This document shows, piece by piece, positions 10,046 to 18,383 of a stretch of 52,299 nt of DNA (within the stretch, counting starts at the first letter, position 1; every line of letters starts with the position of its first letter). The translations under genes and the position numbers were made by a program. The DNA comes from Candidatus Pelagibacter sp. (GTDB lineage: Bacteria > Pseudomonadota > Alphaproteobacteria > Paracaedibacterales > CAIOTO01). The stretch spans positions 1 through 52,299 of the forward strand of contig PNMQ01000003.1 of NCBI GenBank assembly GCA_013823725.1, in the 5' to 3' direction. The notes below the pieces were generated by a model. The model worked only from the letters and a program-made list of their open reading frames with translations. It did not search any database and was not told the DNA's origin.

Positions 10046-10069
10046 AAAAAAAAGGAGGCCGAAGCCTCC
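10046..10069 (-). terminator. Rho-independent terminator of rplM-rpsI
   Basis: On the minus strand, GGAGGC-TTCG-GCCTCC forms a 6-bp GC-rich stem closed by a stable UUCG tetraloop. Eight T residues follow (plus-strand A run 10046-10053). It starts 6 bp after the rpsI stop codon. Confidence 0.95.
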
Positions 10070-10075
10070 AGAATA

Positions 10076-10585
10076 TTAACGTTTCGAGAATTGGAAACGA
10101 CGTCTAGCTTTAGGCTGACCGTATTTTTTACGTTCAACAACACGGCTATCACGTGTAAGAAAGCCAGCTTTTTTCAAAACTGTGTGCAAATCTGGTTCAA
10201 ATAAAACCAATGCCTTGCTGATTCCATGACGCAATGCGCCAGCTTGTCCAGACAATCCACCACCTTTAATTGTACAATACACATCAAATTGGTTAGATCT
10301 GTTTGCGATTGAAAAAGGTTGTTCAATGATCATTTGCAAAACTGGACGAGCAAAATAATTTACCCATTCTTTGCCATTAACCATAATCTTACCTTGACCA
10401 GGTTTTACCCAAACACGAGCAACTGCATCTTTTCTTTTTCCAGTTGCATAAGATCGTCCTTGAGCATCAACTTTTCTAACGCGTTCAATTGGAGCACTAT
10501 CGTATGAATGTGATGATTGAGGATTCAAAGCAACTGTAGACGCCTTTAAATCACTCAATGTTTTTTTTTCAAGCTTTGTTTCCAT
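10076..10585 (-). CDS. rpsI: 30S ribosomal protein S9
   Basis: This is a small-subunit ribosomal protein contacting the P-site tRNA. The block [21 protein letters not shown] lies at about 43-63, and the C-terminal tail [16 protein letters not shown] ends in the conserved K-R. The extra roughly 40 residues at the N-terminus, compared with E. coli S9, are usual for alphaproteobacteria. It follows rplM with 2 bp between them, in the universal L13-S9 operon, and is closed by a strong terminator. Confidence 0.98.
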   Translation of the reverse strand: METKLEKKTLSDLKASTVALNPQSSHSYDSAPIERVRKVDAQGRSYATGKRKDAVARVWVKPGQGKIMVNGKEWVNYFARPVLQMIIEQPFSIANRSNQFDVYCTIKGGGLSGQAGALRHGISKALVLFEPDLHTVLKKAGFLTRDSRVVERKKYGQPKARRRFQFSKR

Positions 10586-10587
10586 AC

Positions 10588-11058
10588 TTAAATTCTCCGC
10601 TTATTTTTTTCATTCATGCTTGAAACATCTAAAACTTGTGGGTTTTGTGCTTCATGAGGATGCGTAGCACCAGCATAAACTTTTAGATTCTTCATGATTT
10701 GGCGACCAAGTGGACCACGTGGAACCATTCTTTCTACAGCCTTTTCAACGACTCTCTCAGGGAATCTACCTGTAAGAATAGTTTCCATAGTGCGTTCTTT
10801 GATACCACCAGGGTACCCTGTATGCCAGTAGAATTTTTTATCCGTTAATTTTTTTCCTGTTAAATGGACTTTTTCCGCATTAACAACAACAACATAGTCA
10901 CCGCAATCAACATGCGGTGTGTAACTTGGTTTATGTTTACCACGTAAGCGGTTTGCAACTATTGTTGACAGTCTACCAAGCACTAAATCTTGTGCATCAA
11001 TGAGAATCCACTTTTTTTCAACGTCTTGTGGACGGATAGATTGTGTAGATTTATTCAT
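10588..11058 (-). CDS. rplM: 50S ribosomal protein L13
   Basis: This early-assembly large-subunit protein has 156 residues, the normal length for alphaproteobacteria. Diagnostic segments are [42 protein letters not shown] and [20 protein letters not shown]. The ATG at 11058 is preceded on the minus strand by a strong Shine-Dalgarno sequence, AAAGGAG, 7 bp upstream. It is transcribed with rpsI from the promoter at 11081-11108. Confidence 0.98.
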   Translation of the reverse strand: MNKSTQSIRPQDVEKKWILIDAQDLVLGRLSTIVANRLRGKHKPSYTPHVDCGDYVVVVNAEKVHLTGKKLTDKKFYWHTGYPGGIKERTMETILTGRFPERVVEKAVERMVPRGPLGRQIMKNLKVYAGATHPHEAQNPQVLDVSSMNEKNKRRI

Positions 11059-11080
11059 ATCAATACTCCTTTATTTTTTA

Positions 11081-11108
11081 ATTATACCAAATAGGCTTAT
11101 AAAGTCAA
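11081..11108 (-). promoter_or_regulatory. Sigma70-type promoter of rplM-rpsI
   Basis: On the minus strand, TTGACT (11103-11108) and TATAAT (11081-11086) are separated by 16 bp, about 20 bp upstream of the rplM start. Both hexamers are at or near consensus. Confidence 0.8.
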
Positions 11109-11166
11109 CGTTTTTTTGATGTCTTGGATGTGGTATTATTGTACCTTCATTATGGGATGCTCAAAC

Positions 11167-12201
11167 CTATTGGTTTTCATAGGTTTTAAGAGGTAGGTCC
11201 GTAATTTTAATTATAGCAGTTTTAAGGTCCTGATTTTCATACAACATTCCATATATACTATTAACAATCGGCATATGAACATTATATTCTTGCGATAGTT
11301 GAAACAACCTTTGGCAGGTTTTGTAACCCTCAACTACCCCGTTTGAAAACTTTAGTGCGTCGTTAACAGACTTTCCTTTTGATAGTTCTAATCCAAATTT
11401 CATGTTGCGCGACTGAGTGCTGGAGCAAGTTAAAATCATATCTCCAACGCCACTTAACCCTAAAAAGGTACTTTCTTGTGCCCCAAGTTTAACCCCTAAA
11501 CGTTTCATTTCTGCTAATGATCTTGTCAATAAAGCAGATAATGTGTTCTGACCACAATCAAGTCCAAAAGCGATTCCTGAAGCTATAGCATAGACGTTTT
11601 TTGCTGCCCCACAAAATGAAACCCCCATTACATCGTTGGAAGGATATATTCTCCAATATGAAGAACTTAAAGCTTGAGATATTTTAAGTGTTTCATCTTC
11701 GTCATATCCAGCAAGTGTAGATGCAGAAATTTTTCCTTCTGCAATTTCTGATGCAAAATTTGGTCCTGATAAAACATAAGCATTAAGACCCATTCGATGA
11801 AGAAGATAGTCGGCTAAAAAAATAAAGTTTGATGTTGAATATTCATGTGGCAAAAAACCCTTTGCGGCTAAAATTATTTTCCCACTCATTTTTTTGAAAT
11901 GTTCAATGTGTTTTTCAAAAAAAGGAATGATAGCTGAAACGGGAAGGGCCACAATAACAATATCTTGTTTTTCAAGATCGTCGATAGAGGTTACAATTTC
12001 TAACGTTTCAGGTAGAGTGTGATGGGGTAAATACTTGTCATTAACTCTATTTTCTAAAAGTGGTTTTGTCCTGTGATCCGATAATGTGTATAGTGTCGCT
12101 TTATGGTTTTGATTGCAAAAATAAAGTGAAAGAGATGTCCCAAATGCACCAGATCCTATTATTCCAATATTTAAATTCATGTTTATTTTTTTTTCATGCA
12201 T
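11167..12201 (-). CDS. gpsA: Glycerol-3-phosphate dehydrogenase [NAD(P)+]
   Basis: This soluble enzyme reduces dihydroxyacetone phosphate to sn-glycerol-3-phosphate for phospholipid synthesis. The dinucleotide-binding loop GIIGSGAFGTSL is at about 13-24. LSGPNFASEIAEG is near 150, and the catalytic Lys region is SFCGAAKNVYAIASGIAFG near 200. The signature LGLSGVGDMILTCSSTQSRN is also intact. I kept the ATG at 12201 because AGGA lies about 10 bp upstream of it. The alternative ATG at 12180, closer to the usual family start, is preceded only by an A-run. Confidence 0.96.
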   Translation of the reverse strand: MHEKKINMNLNIGIIGSGAFGTSLSLYFCNQNHKATLYTLSDHRTKPLLENRVNDKYLPHHTLPETLEIVTSIDDLEKQDIVIVALPVSAIIPFFEKHIEHFKKMSGKIILAAKGFLPHEYSTSNFIFLADYLLHRMGLNAYVLSGPNFASEIAEGKISASTLAGYDEDETLKISQALSSSYWRIYPSNDVMGVSFCGAAKNVYAIASGIAFGLDCGQNTLSALLTRSLAEMKRLGVKLGAQESTFLGLSGVGDMILTCSSTQSRNMKFGLELSKGKSVNDALKFSNGVVEGYKTCQRLFQLSQEYNVHMPIVNSIYGMLYENQDLKTAIIKITDLPLKTYENQ

Positions 12202-12378
12202 AAAAAAATCCTAATACTGTTGTAATGACTTTGGTTATCTAAATTAAAAAATTGGTTTATTTTAAAAGGATAGATATAGCTATAAATATATCCTGATTTT
12301 TAACTTCATATTTTGAATGAATATTTTACTTAATTTAAGCGAGATACTATTACATTTACAAAAACATACTTAAAAAAA

Positions 12379-12474
12379 TGAGGGTTCATCATTAACCCAG
12401 ACACTGAAATATTGGCTGCTTTCTTTCGAACCTGACCAGGTGTACTTCTATATCTGCCTAATAAATCACCCTCA
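12379..12474 (-). ncRNA. ffs: 4.5S signal recognition particle RNA (small bacterial type)
   Basis: On the minus strand this 96-base stretch contains the SRP RNA core CCTGGTCAGGTTCGAAAGAA followed by AGCAGCCAA, matching the apical Ffh-binding hairpin of bacterial 4.5S RNA. The GGAA tetraloop is replaced by GAAA, and a C-G pair of the canonical stem by U-A, so both changes preserve the fold. The 5' TGAGGGT and 3' ACCCTCA ends pair perfectly. A T-run follows the 3' end and acts as terminator. It occupies most of the gene-free 12202-12513 stretch between gpsA and the acidic-protein gene. The RNA would bind Ffh for co-translational membrane targeting. Confidence 0.95.
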
Positions 12475-12479
12475 AAGCG

Positions 12480-12508
12480 AGTATAGCAAAAATTAATCTT
12501 TGATGAAA
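12480..12508 (-). promoter_or_regulatory. Sigma70-type promoter of ffs
   Basis: On the minus strand, TTTCAT (12503-12508) and TATACT (12480-12485) are separated by 17 bp. The -10 ends about 6 bp before the first base of the predicted SRP RNA, the expected distance. It lies just past the stop codon of the upstream gene. Confidence 0.75.
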
Positions 12509-12513
12509 CCTTC

Positions 12514-13215
12514 TTAATCTACTTGAACGTTGAATTTTTCTTTCATTACAGCAATTAAATGGTTGTAAATGAATTCCTGTACGTCATCCCATTGGTTAAA
12601 CAATCTAACGACCAAATTTTCATTAGTTTGCATTGCAAACAGCAATAACCAAAAATGTAGAAAAATATCTCTTAAATCGTATGTGATGGATAATTTTTGA
12701 TCGTCAAATTCTTGAATAAGCGATTGAACTTTTTCATCAATACAGTCCATTTCATCAGCCTTATCTTTCATTGCTGAATTGTTTTCTAAGCATCTTTGAA
12801 GTGGAACTAAAATGGATGCTTGTTCAGAAAGATCTGTGTCTTCGCCTTCTATAAAATCTGTTCCGAATTCCTTAAGTGTATCTTCTAGCAGCTTTATTGC
12901 AAAATCTGCCATGAAGTCTTGATCTACTTTGTCTAGTTCTTCAGCAACATCAAATAAGTCAAAACAGGAGGACATCCAAAGTGTGTATAAACTCATTTCA
13001 ATTGCATCGGGCGCACACCCTTCAACAAGGCTATCAATCACTAAATCATATACTTTTGTTGTCGCGTCATGAAAAGTTTCATCATCTATTTCTGGTAAGA
13101 AATCGTCATCTTCTAAAGAATCTACAGCATTTTGATGATCTAAATCAATAATGACGGCTTCTTTTTCTTGATCAAAAGCAACTTTTACATCTTGGTTTTT
13201 TTTTGAATTTTCCAT
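12514..13215 (-). CDS. Acidic protein of unknown function downstream of hslU
   Basis: I do not recognise this 233-residue protein. It is strongly acidic throughout (for example SLEDDDFLPEIDDETF near residues 33-48) and looks helical. It has no signal peptide, membrane helix or catalytic motif that I can name. A central segment rich in Leu, Cys and Met (LYTLWMSSCFDLFDVAEEL) suggests a packed helical core. It begins 18 bp after the hslU stop on the same strand, as the last gene of fabI-gmk-hslV-hslU, so it is co-transcribed with the HslUV protease. A role as partner or substrate of HslUV is possible but unproven. Confidence 0.85.
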   Translation of the reverse strand: MENSKKNQDVKVAFDQEKEAVIIDLDHQNAVDSLEDDDFLPEIDDETFHDATTKVYDLVIDSLVEGCAPDAIEMSLYTLWMSSCFDLFDVAEELDKVDQDFMADFAIKLLEDTLKEFGTDFIEGEDTDLSEQASILVPLQRCLENNSAMKDKADEMDCIDEKVQSLIQEFDDQKLSITYDLRDIFLHFWLLLFAMQTNENLVVRLFNQWDDVQEFIYNHLIAVMKEKFNVQVD

Positions 13216-13233
13216 GTTTTTTCCTTATTAATT

Positions 13234-14544
13234 TTACAATATAAAACGCGAGAGATCTTGGTTTTCTTGGAAGACCTTTAATTTGTTTTGAACGTATTCT
13301 GGTGTGATATTAAAGGATTTTTCTTCAAGATCTGGTGCATTAAAACTGATGTCTTCTAAAATTTTTTCCAACACTGTGTGTAAGCGACGGGCACCAATGT
13401 TTTCGATATTATCATTAATATGAGCTGCAATGCGAGCAATTTCTTTGATAGATTGCTTTTGAAAAACGAGATCAATATTTTCTGTACTCATCAATGCTAT
13501 AGATTGTTCAATTAAATTAGCTTCAGCTTCAGTTAATATTTGTTCAAAATCAGTTTCTGTTAATCCCTTTAAAGTGACTCGGATAGGTAATCGACCTTGT
13601 AATTCGGGTAGAAGATCTGAAGGCTTTGAAAGATGAAAGGATCCTGATGTTATGAAAAGAATATGGTCTGTGTTTATGCTGCCATACTTTGTGGAAACGG
13701 TTGTTCCTTCTATTAATGGCAATAGGTCACGTTGCACACCTTCACGGCTAACATCCGCACCGTATCGATCTGACCTTGCACAAATTTTATCTATTTCATC
13801 AATAAATACAATGCCACTTTGCTCTGTTATGTGAATAGCTTCTTTCGTTATTTGTTCATTGTCTGTAAGCGATTCAAGTTCTTCTTCAATAAATATTTTT
13901 TGTGCATTTTCAACAGTTGTCTTTATCTCTTTAAGTTTTGTCGTGAATGCTTTACCAAAGATATCGCCTAAGTTCATCATTCCCATTTTAGCGCCAGGCA
14001 TTCCTGGTATATCCATTGAAGGCATCGTAGAGCTTGTGTTGTCTTGAATTTTAATTTCTATTTCTTTGTCGTTAATTTCTCCATCCATTAGTTTTTGGCG
14101 AAATTTTTCCCTCGTTTCAAAACTTGCAGATTCTCCGACTAACACATCTAAAATTTTTTCTTGCGATGTAATTATTGCTTTTCCATGCAGTTCTTTTTTC
14201 TTCCTTGTTTTAACTTGGTTATAAGCTATTTCAATAAGATCTCTTATAATTTGTTCTACATCACGACCAACATATCCAACTTCAGTGAATTTCGTTGCTT
14301 CAACTTTAATGAAAGGTGCCTGCGCCAAATGTGCTAGGCGGCGTGCTATTTCTGTTTTACCGCAACCTGTTGGTCCTATCATCAAAATATTTTTAGGAAG
14401 AACTTCATTCATAAGTTTGACAGATAGTTGCTGTCTTCTCCAACGATTACGAAGTGCTACAGCAACAGCTTTTTTTGCATCTTCTTGACCTATAATATGG
14501 CGATTTAGTTCTGTAACAATTTGTTGAGGTGTTAACGTTGTCAT
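13234..14544 (-). CDS. hslU: ATP-dependent protease ATPase subunit HslU
   Basis: This AAA+ unfoldase of the HslUV (ClpYQ) cytoplasmic protease has 436 residues. It begins with [21 protein letters not shown]. Walker A is GPTGCGKT at 57-64, and Walker B is [11 protein letters not shown]. The sensor/arginine region includes [21 protein letters not shown]. The C-terminal DLSRFIL tail ends in hydrophobic residues, as needed to dock into HslV. The ATG overlaps the hslV stop by 4 bp, so the subunits are translationally coupled. Confidence 0.98.
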   Translation of the reverse strand: MTTLTPQQIVTELNRHIIGQEDAKKAVAVALRNRWRRQQLSVKLMNEVLPKNILMIGPTGCGKTEIARRLAHLAQAPFIKVEATKFTEVGYVGRDVEQIIRDLIEIAYNQVKTRKKKELHGKAIITSQEKILDVLVGESASFETREKFRQKLMDGEINDKEIEIKIQDNTSSTMPSMDIPGMPGAKMGMMNLGDIFGKAFTTKLKEIKTTVENAQKIFIEEELESLTDNEQITKEAIHITEQSGIVFIDEIDKICARSDRYGADVSREGVQRDLLPLIEGTTVSTKYGSINTDHILFITSGSFHLSKPSDLLPELQGRLPIRVTLKGLTETDFEQILTEAEANLIEQSIALMSTENIDLVFQKQSIKEIARIAAHINDNIENIGARRLHTVLEKILEDISFNAPDLEEKSFNITPEYVQNKLKVFQENQDLSRFIL

Positions 14545-15095
14545 AAATCAATACTTTCTAAAAGAATATTTTTATTGGTATAGATGCATAGATCACCAGC
14601 AATTTCTAAAGATCTTCGTGCAATTTCTTCAGCTTGAAGTTGGTTGAGTGATACAAAAGCTTTTGCTGCAGCCAATGCAAAGCCAGAGCCAGAACCAATG
14701 GATACAACCGAATCTTCTGGCTCTAAAACATCACCATTTCCTGTTAGAACAAGCGTTGTTTTTTTGTCAGCAACAATCATCATAGCTTCAAGACGTCTTA
14801 GATATTTATCTGTGCGCCAATCTTTAGCAAGCTCTACACATGCTCTCATTAATTGTGAAGGGTATTGTTCCAGTTTTGCTTCAAGTCTTTCGTATAGTGT
14901 AAAAGCATCAGCAGTTGCGCCTGCAAATCCAGAAAGGACAGTGTTTTTTGCAAGAAAGCGAACTTTTTTGGCAGATGATTTTATAATTTGACTTCCTAAA
15001 GTAACTTGACCATCTCCTGCTATGACAACTTTTTCACTCGTTCGAACGCAAACAATAGTTGTGCTATACATGTTTTTCGGTGAATGATCTAACAT
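14541..15095 (-). CDS. hslV: ATP-dependent protease proteolytic subunit HslV
   Basis: This is the threonine peptidase subunit of HslUV, 184 residues. The catalytic Thr is expected at residue 12 (TTIVCVR) after an 11-residue propeptide, as in other alphaproteobacteria. [21 protein letters not shown] and the Lys of the SAKKVR segment complete the proteasome-like active site. It follows gmk by 19 bp and overlaps hslU by 4 bp. Confidence 0.98.
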   Translation of the reverse strand: MLDHSPKNMYSTTIVCVRTSEKVVIAGDGQVTLGSQIIKSSAKKVRFLAKNTVLSGFAGATADAFTLYERLEAKLEQYPSQLMRACVELAKDWRTDKYLRRLEAMMIVADKKTTLVLTGNGDVLEPEDSVVSIGSGSGFALAAAKAFVSLNQLQAEEIARRSLEIAGDLCIYTNKNILLESIDL

Positions 15096-15114
15096 ACTTA
15101 TTCCTTACTCGGTT

Positions 15115-15771
15115 TTAGCTATGGTTATTAAGTCTCATGTTGTTAACAAAATCAGCAAGTTGGGTTTGTCTTTTTCTTCTGTGGCGTTCAGCTATTAAAA
15201 TAGAGTGTACAGTTTCGACACTTTCATCTAAGCTTCTATTGACAACAACATAATTATATTCTGGCCAGTGACTCATTTCAGACAGTGCGGAATCCATACG
15301 CAATTTTACAATTTCAGCTGAATCTTGGTTTCTACCTCGTAGGCGTGCTTCTAGTATGTCTATGCTTGGGGGAAGGATGAATATTGTAACCAAATCGTCT
15401 CTGGCTTGAGAGCTTATTTGTTGAGTGCCTTGCCAGTCGATATCAAAAACGACGTCTTTTCCTTGCTTTAAATGTTGGAAGACAGTTTCTTTGGGTGTGC
15501 CGTAATAGTTTCCAAAAACTTTGGCGTGCTCTAAAAATTCGTGATTTTCAACATGGCGAAGAAATTCTTGTTCTTTGATAAAAAAATAGTCTTCACCGTC
15601 TACTTCTGTAGGTCTTTGTGGTCGTGTAGTAAAAGATGTAGATGTGATTAAATCGGGATCACGTCTAATGAGTTCCTTAACAATTGTTGTCTTACCAGCA
15701 CCAGAAGGTGATGATAAGACAAGCATAAGGCCTCTTCTTTCAGAAGACACTAACGTTGAGTCATTATTCAT
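15115..15771 (-). CDS. gmk: Guanylate kinase
   Basis: This enzyme phosphorylates GMP to GDP. The P-loop is SSPSGAGKTT at about 20-29. The GMP-binding region follows with STSFTTRPQRPTEVDGEDYFF and the family signature, and the lid region holds ARLRGRNQDS. The 218-residue length is normal. It sits between fabI (15 bp gap) and hslV (19 bp gap) in one leftward operon. Confidence 0.97.
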   Translation of the reverse strand: MNNDSTLVSSERRGLMLVLSSPSGAGKTTIVKELIRRDPDLITSTSFTTRPQRPTEVDGEDYFFIKEQEFLRHVENHEFLEHAKVFGNYYGTPKETVFQHLKQGKDVVFDIDWQGTQQISSQARDDLVTIFILPPSIDILEARLRGRNQDSAEIVKLRMDSALSEMSHWPEYNYVVVNRSLDESVETVHSILIAERHRRKRQTQLADFVNNMRLNNHS

Positions 15772-15786
15772 GAGAAGTACGCATCC

Positions 15787-16605
15787 TTAGGTGTTATTTT
15801 TTTGTCCAGGTGATAAATCAGGGGCATCGACATTTTTCATTCCCACAACGTGGTAACCAGAATCCACATGATGAACTTCACCTGTGACACCGGATGCTAG
15901 GTCACTGAGAAGATACAAAGCACTTCCTCCTACGTCAGATAAAGTTGTGTTACGACGAAGAGGGGAGTTGTACATATTCCATTTTAAAATATAATTAAAA
16001 TCACCAATTCCTGACGCAGCTAAAGTTTTAACAGGCCCAGCTGATAATGCATTAACACGAATATTTCTCGTTCCTAAATCAACAGCAAGGTAACGAACAC
16101 TTGCTTCCAGTGCTGCCTTTGCTACACCCATAACATTATAATGTGGCATAACCTTTTCAGCCCCATAATAAGTCAGGGTTACTAAGCTTCCATTTTCATT
16201 CATTATTTTAGAAGCTTCCCTACAAACTTCAGTAAATGAATAACACGATATATTCATGGTATTTAAAAAATTATCTAATGTTGTGTTTAAATATTCGCCC
16301 CTTAATTCGTTTTTATCGGAATAGGCAATGGCATGAACTACGAAATCTATTTTACCCCATTTTTCCTCTAAAACTTTAAAAACGTTTTGAATATGTCCAG
16401 GTTTAGAAACATCGCATTCAATCAGAATGTCAGAGTTAAATTTTGTAGCCAAAGGGCGCAGTCTCTTTTCAACTACTTCACCTTGGTAGGTAAAAGCTAA
16501 CTCTGCACCTTGCTCAAAAAGAGATGATGATATACCATAAGCTAAAGAGCTATCGTTAATAAGGCCCATAATAAGACCTTTTTTTCCGTTCATTAAGTTT
16601 TGCAT
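15787..16605 (-). CDS. fabI: Enoyl-[acyl-carrier-protein] reductase (NADH) FabI
   Basis: This enzyme does the last reduction in each fatty-acid elongation cycle. It is an atypical SDR: N-terminal LMNGKKGLIMGLINDSSLAYGIS instead of the classical TGxxxGIG. The active-site Tyr-x6-Lys is in HYNVMGVAKAALEASVRYLA near 155-175. NALSAGPVKTLAASGI is the FabI loop (the triclosan/substrate-binding region). It is first in the fabI-gmk-hslV-hslU operon. The 157 bp upstream hold no gene and presumably the promoter. Confidence 0.97.
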   Translation of the reverse strand: MQNLMNGKKGLIMGLINDSSLAYGISSSLFEQGAELAFTYQGEVVEKRLRPLATKFNSDILIECDVSKPGHIQNVFKVLEEKWGKIDFVVHAIAYSDKNELRGEYLNTTLDNFLNTMNISCYSFTEVCREASKIMNENGSLVTLTYYGAEKVMPHYNVMGVAKAALEASVRYLAVDLGTRNIRVNALSAGPVKTLAASGIGDFNYILKWNMYNSPLRRNTTLSDVGGSALYLLSDLASGVTGEVHHVDSGYHVVGMKNVDAPDLSPGQKNNT

Positions 16606-16762
16606 GTGATCAGACTTTTCATAAATGATGTGTTTGTATATATATTAGTTATTTTTGGAAAAAAAGTAAAAAGATTAAATTTGTTGAGAGCAAATATCTA
16701 AACATGAACTGTCTTAAAATTTAAACAAACTCATCTATTTTGCGTATTGCAAACCACTAATA

Positions 16763-17329
16763 TTAGGTTTGAGTTCTTTCCCAAATTTGCATGACTTTTC
16801 TAAGATATGATTCCTTTTTTGTTGATGCATTGTAGTATTTAACGGCATCTTCCCAATTTCCAAATTTTTTATACAGTTGTTTTAACAGTTTAGCTGCAAA
16901 ATAAATGTTTTTTTCAGGATCTAAAATGTCTTGGATCTTTTGAAATTTTCGCCCGTGACTCTTTACACATAATTGCATACAGCCGACAAAAAGATTTTCT
17001 GTCCCTTCTTCTTGTTTGTCTTGTATGAATTTATGAGCTTTATTTAAACTTGTAAAATATTTTCCTTTACCATTAGCATAAACGGCCCAGGGACGAGCAC
17101 GTGATTCTACATAAGCAATCGAATAAAGTAAGTCTCTAGGAATTCCATGTTTTATTTCGGCATCACGTATGATTTTAAAACAATTTGTTTTTGAAATAGG
17201 TTCCTTTTTTTTGCCTACGTTGACATAACAGACTTGGTTCGCTGTAACCTCGGGCGTTTTTTCAATATGCTGCGGAGACAGCAAGTAAACGGTCAAAAGA
17301 AAAGATGTGTATCTGTATTTGTAATGCAT
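16763..17329 (-). CDS. Lytic transglycosylase (SLT domain), exported
   Basis: This is a peptidoglycan lytic transglycosylase of about 188 residues. The N-terminus is a short basic and hydrophobic export signal (YRYTSFLLTVYLLS). The SLT domain begins with AEIKHGIPRDLLYSIAYVESR. Glu75 in VES is the expected catalytic acid, and the fold continues with VGCMQLCVK, IYFAAKLLKQLYKKFGNWEDAVKYYNAS. I chose the ATG at 17329 because GAGGATC, formed across the nfu stop codon, is a good Shine-Dalgarno sequence. The longer frame to 17443 overlaps nfu. Translation is probably coupled to nfu. Confidence 0.9.
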   Translation of the reverse strand: MHYKYRYTSFLLTVYLLSPQHIEKTPEVTANQVCYVNVGKKKEPISKTNCFKIIRDAEIKHGIPRDLLYSIAYVESRARPWAVYANGKGKYFTSLNKAHKFIQDKQEEGTENLFVGCMQLCVKSHGRKFQKIQDILDPEKNIYFAAKLLKQLYKKFGNWEDAVKYYNASTKKESYLRKVMQIWERTQT

Positions 17330-17339
17330 GATATGATCC

Positions 17340-17924
17340 TCAGATTTGTCGAACTTCGACAACTTCAGGAACATAATAGCGAAGCATGTTTTCGATTCCT
17401 GATTTAAGAGTGATTGAAGAACTAGGGCATCCAGAACAAGCACCTAACATTTTTAAATAGACAATGCCTTCTTCAAAAGAATGAAAAACAATATCTCCTC
17501 CATCTTGTGCAACAGCAGGACGAACTTTTTCTTCAATTACTTCCTTGATCTGCGCAATAATAGAATTGTCAATGTCCGATCTTTCTACTTCAACTTTTGG
17601 TTCATTAACACTGTAAAATGGAACTTTGTTGATAATGGCTTCCATGATATGGCCTAAGATATGAGGTTTTAAGGCATACCAGTCATAATCGTCATTCTTC
17701 GTGACAGTAATAAAATCTTTGCCTAAGAATACGCAATCTACACCATTAATTTCTAGTAAAATTCTTGCAAAAGCAGACTCTTTGCACACATCTGTTTTTG
17801 TAAAATATAAAGGCTCTTGAGAGTTCATAACTTCAATACCAGGATAAAACATGATGCTGGAAGGATTAGGTGTTTCTTTTGTTTCGATAAACATATCATT
17901 CAAAAAATATCGTGAATTACTCAT
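17340..17924 (-). CDS. NifU/NFU1-type iron-sulfur cluster scaffold protein
   Basis: This 194-residue scaffold delivers Fe-S clusters to client proteins. The N-terminal Nfu_N domain holds ETKETPNPSSIMFYPG. The C-terminal NifU domain includes VRPAVAQDGGDIVFHSF and the cluster-binding C-x-x-C in LGACSGCPSSS near 152-162. It matches the mitochondrial NFU1/alphaproteobacterial form. The usual family start (MFIETKETPNP) corresponds to an ATG at 17894; I kept the longer ATG at 17924, but neither has a clear Shine-Dalgarno sequence. The lytic transglycosylase gene follows directly. Confidence 0.95.
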   Translation of the reverse strand: MSNSRYFLNDMFIETKETPNPSSIMFYPGIEVMNSQEPLYFTKTDVCKESAFARILLEINGVDCVFLGKDFITVTKNDDYDWYALKPHILGHIMEAIINKVPFYSVNEPKVEVERSDIDNSIIAQIKEVIEEKVRPAVAQDGGDIVFHSFEEGIVYLKMLGACSGCPSSSITLKSGIENMLRYYVPEVVEVRQI

Positions 17925-18007
17925 ACATAATATAATTAAATTTTAAAAAAGTCAAACATAGATCAGTAGTTAATTTTATTGTTTTTATATTATTAAATTT
18001 TAAATTA

Positions 18008-18346
18008 TCAATATAGATCGTCAGTATTATTGCGTTCTGGATCAGACCAAGATTCTTTCATATCATCCCACCAGGTTTTTTCTTCCGGAAACGCAAGTCT
18101 TTCTTCTTCATATGTTCCCCCCTTTAAAATTTCTTCCTTGTCTTTTTGTGGATTCTTATAACAAACATAGTCACCCAATGAAGAATAGCAATACAGAGGA
18201 TCCGGAGATGATTGTTTTGCTCTTTTTGCCCAACTTTTTTTTACAATAGCTTCTGAATCAGGCTTGCAGTCACCAAAAGGGTTGCAGCCAGTTACAAAAA
18301 GAACGATAATATAGATTATAAATATTTGCATGATATATATGTTCAT
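18008..18346 (-). CDS. Small predicted lipoprotein
   Basis: I do not recognise this 112-residue protein. Its first 21 residues form a hydrophobic signal ending in the lipobox VTGC, so Cys21 should be lipidated after cleavage by signal peptidase II. The mature part has further cysteines (GDCKPD, YCYSSLGDYVCYKNPQ), which could form disulfides in the periplasm. The C-terminus is acidic and Trp-rich (TWWDDMKESWSDPE). It is transcribed divergently from recG, with only 37 bp between the starts. Confidence 0.8.
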   Translation of the reverse strand: MNIYIMQIFIIYIIVLFVTGCNPFGDCKPDSEAIVKKSWAKRAKQSSPDPLYCYSSLGDYVCYKNPQKDKEEILKGGTYEEERLAFPEEKTWWDDMKESWSDPERNNTDDLY

Positions 18347-18383
18347 AAAATTGAATTAATATTTAATTAAAATTGTTTGATAA

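Noticed and set aside
14644-14991. Plus-strand frame opposite hslV (115 codons)
   Set aside because: hslV is complete and conserved; this is its antisense shadow.
17330-17443. N-terminal extension of the lytic transglycosylase
   Set aside because: It lies inside the nfu coding region in another frame; the ATG at 17329 has a Shine-Dalgarno sequence and begins a plausible export signal.
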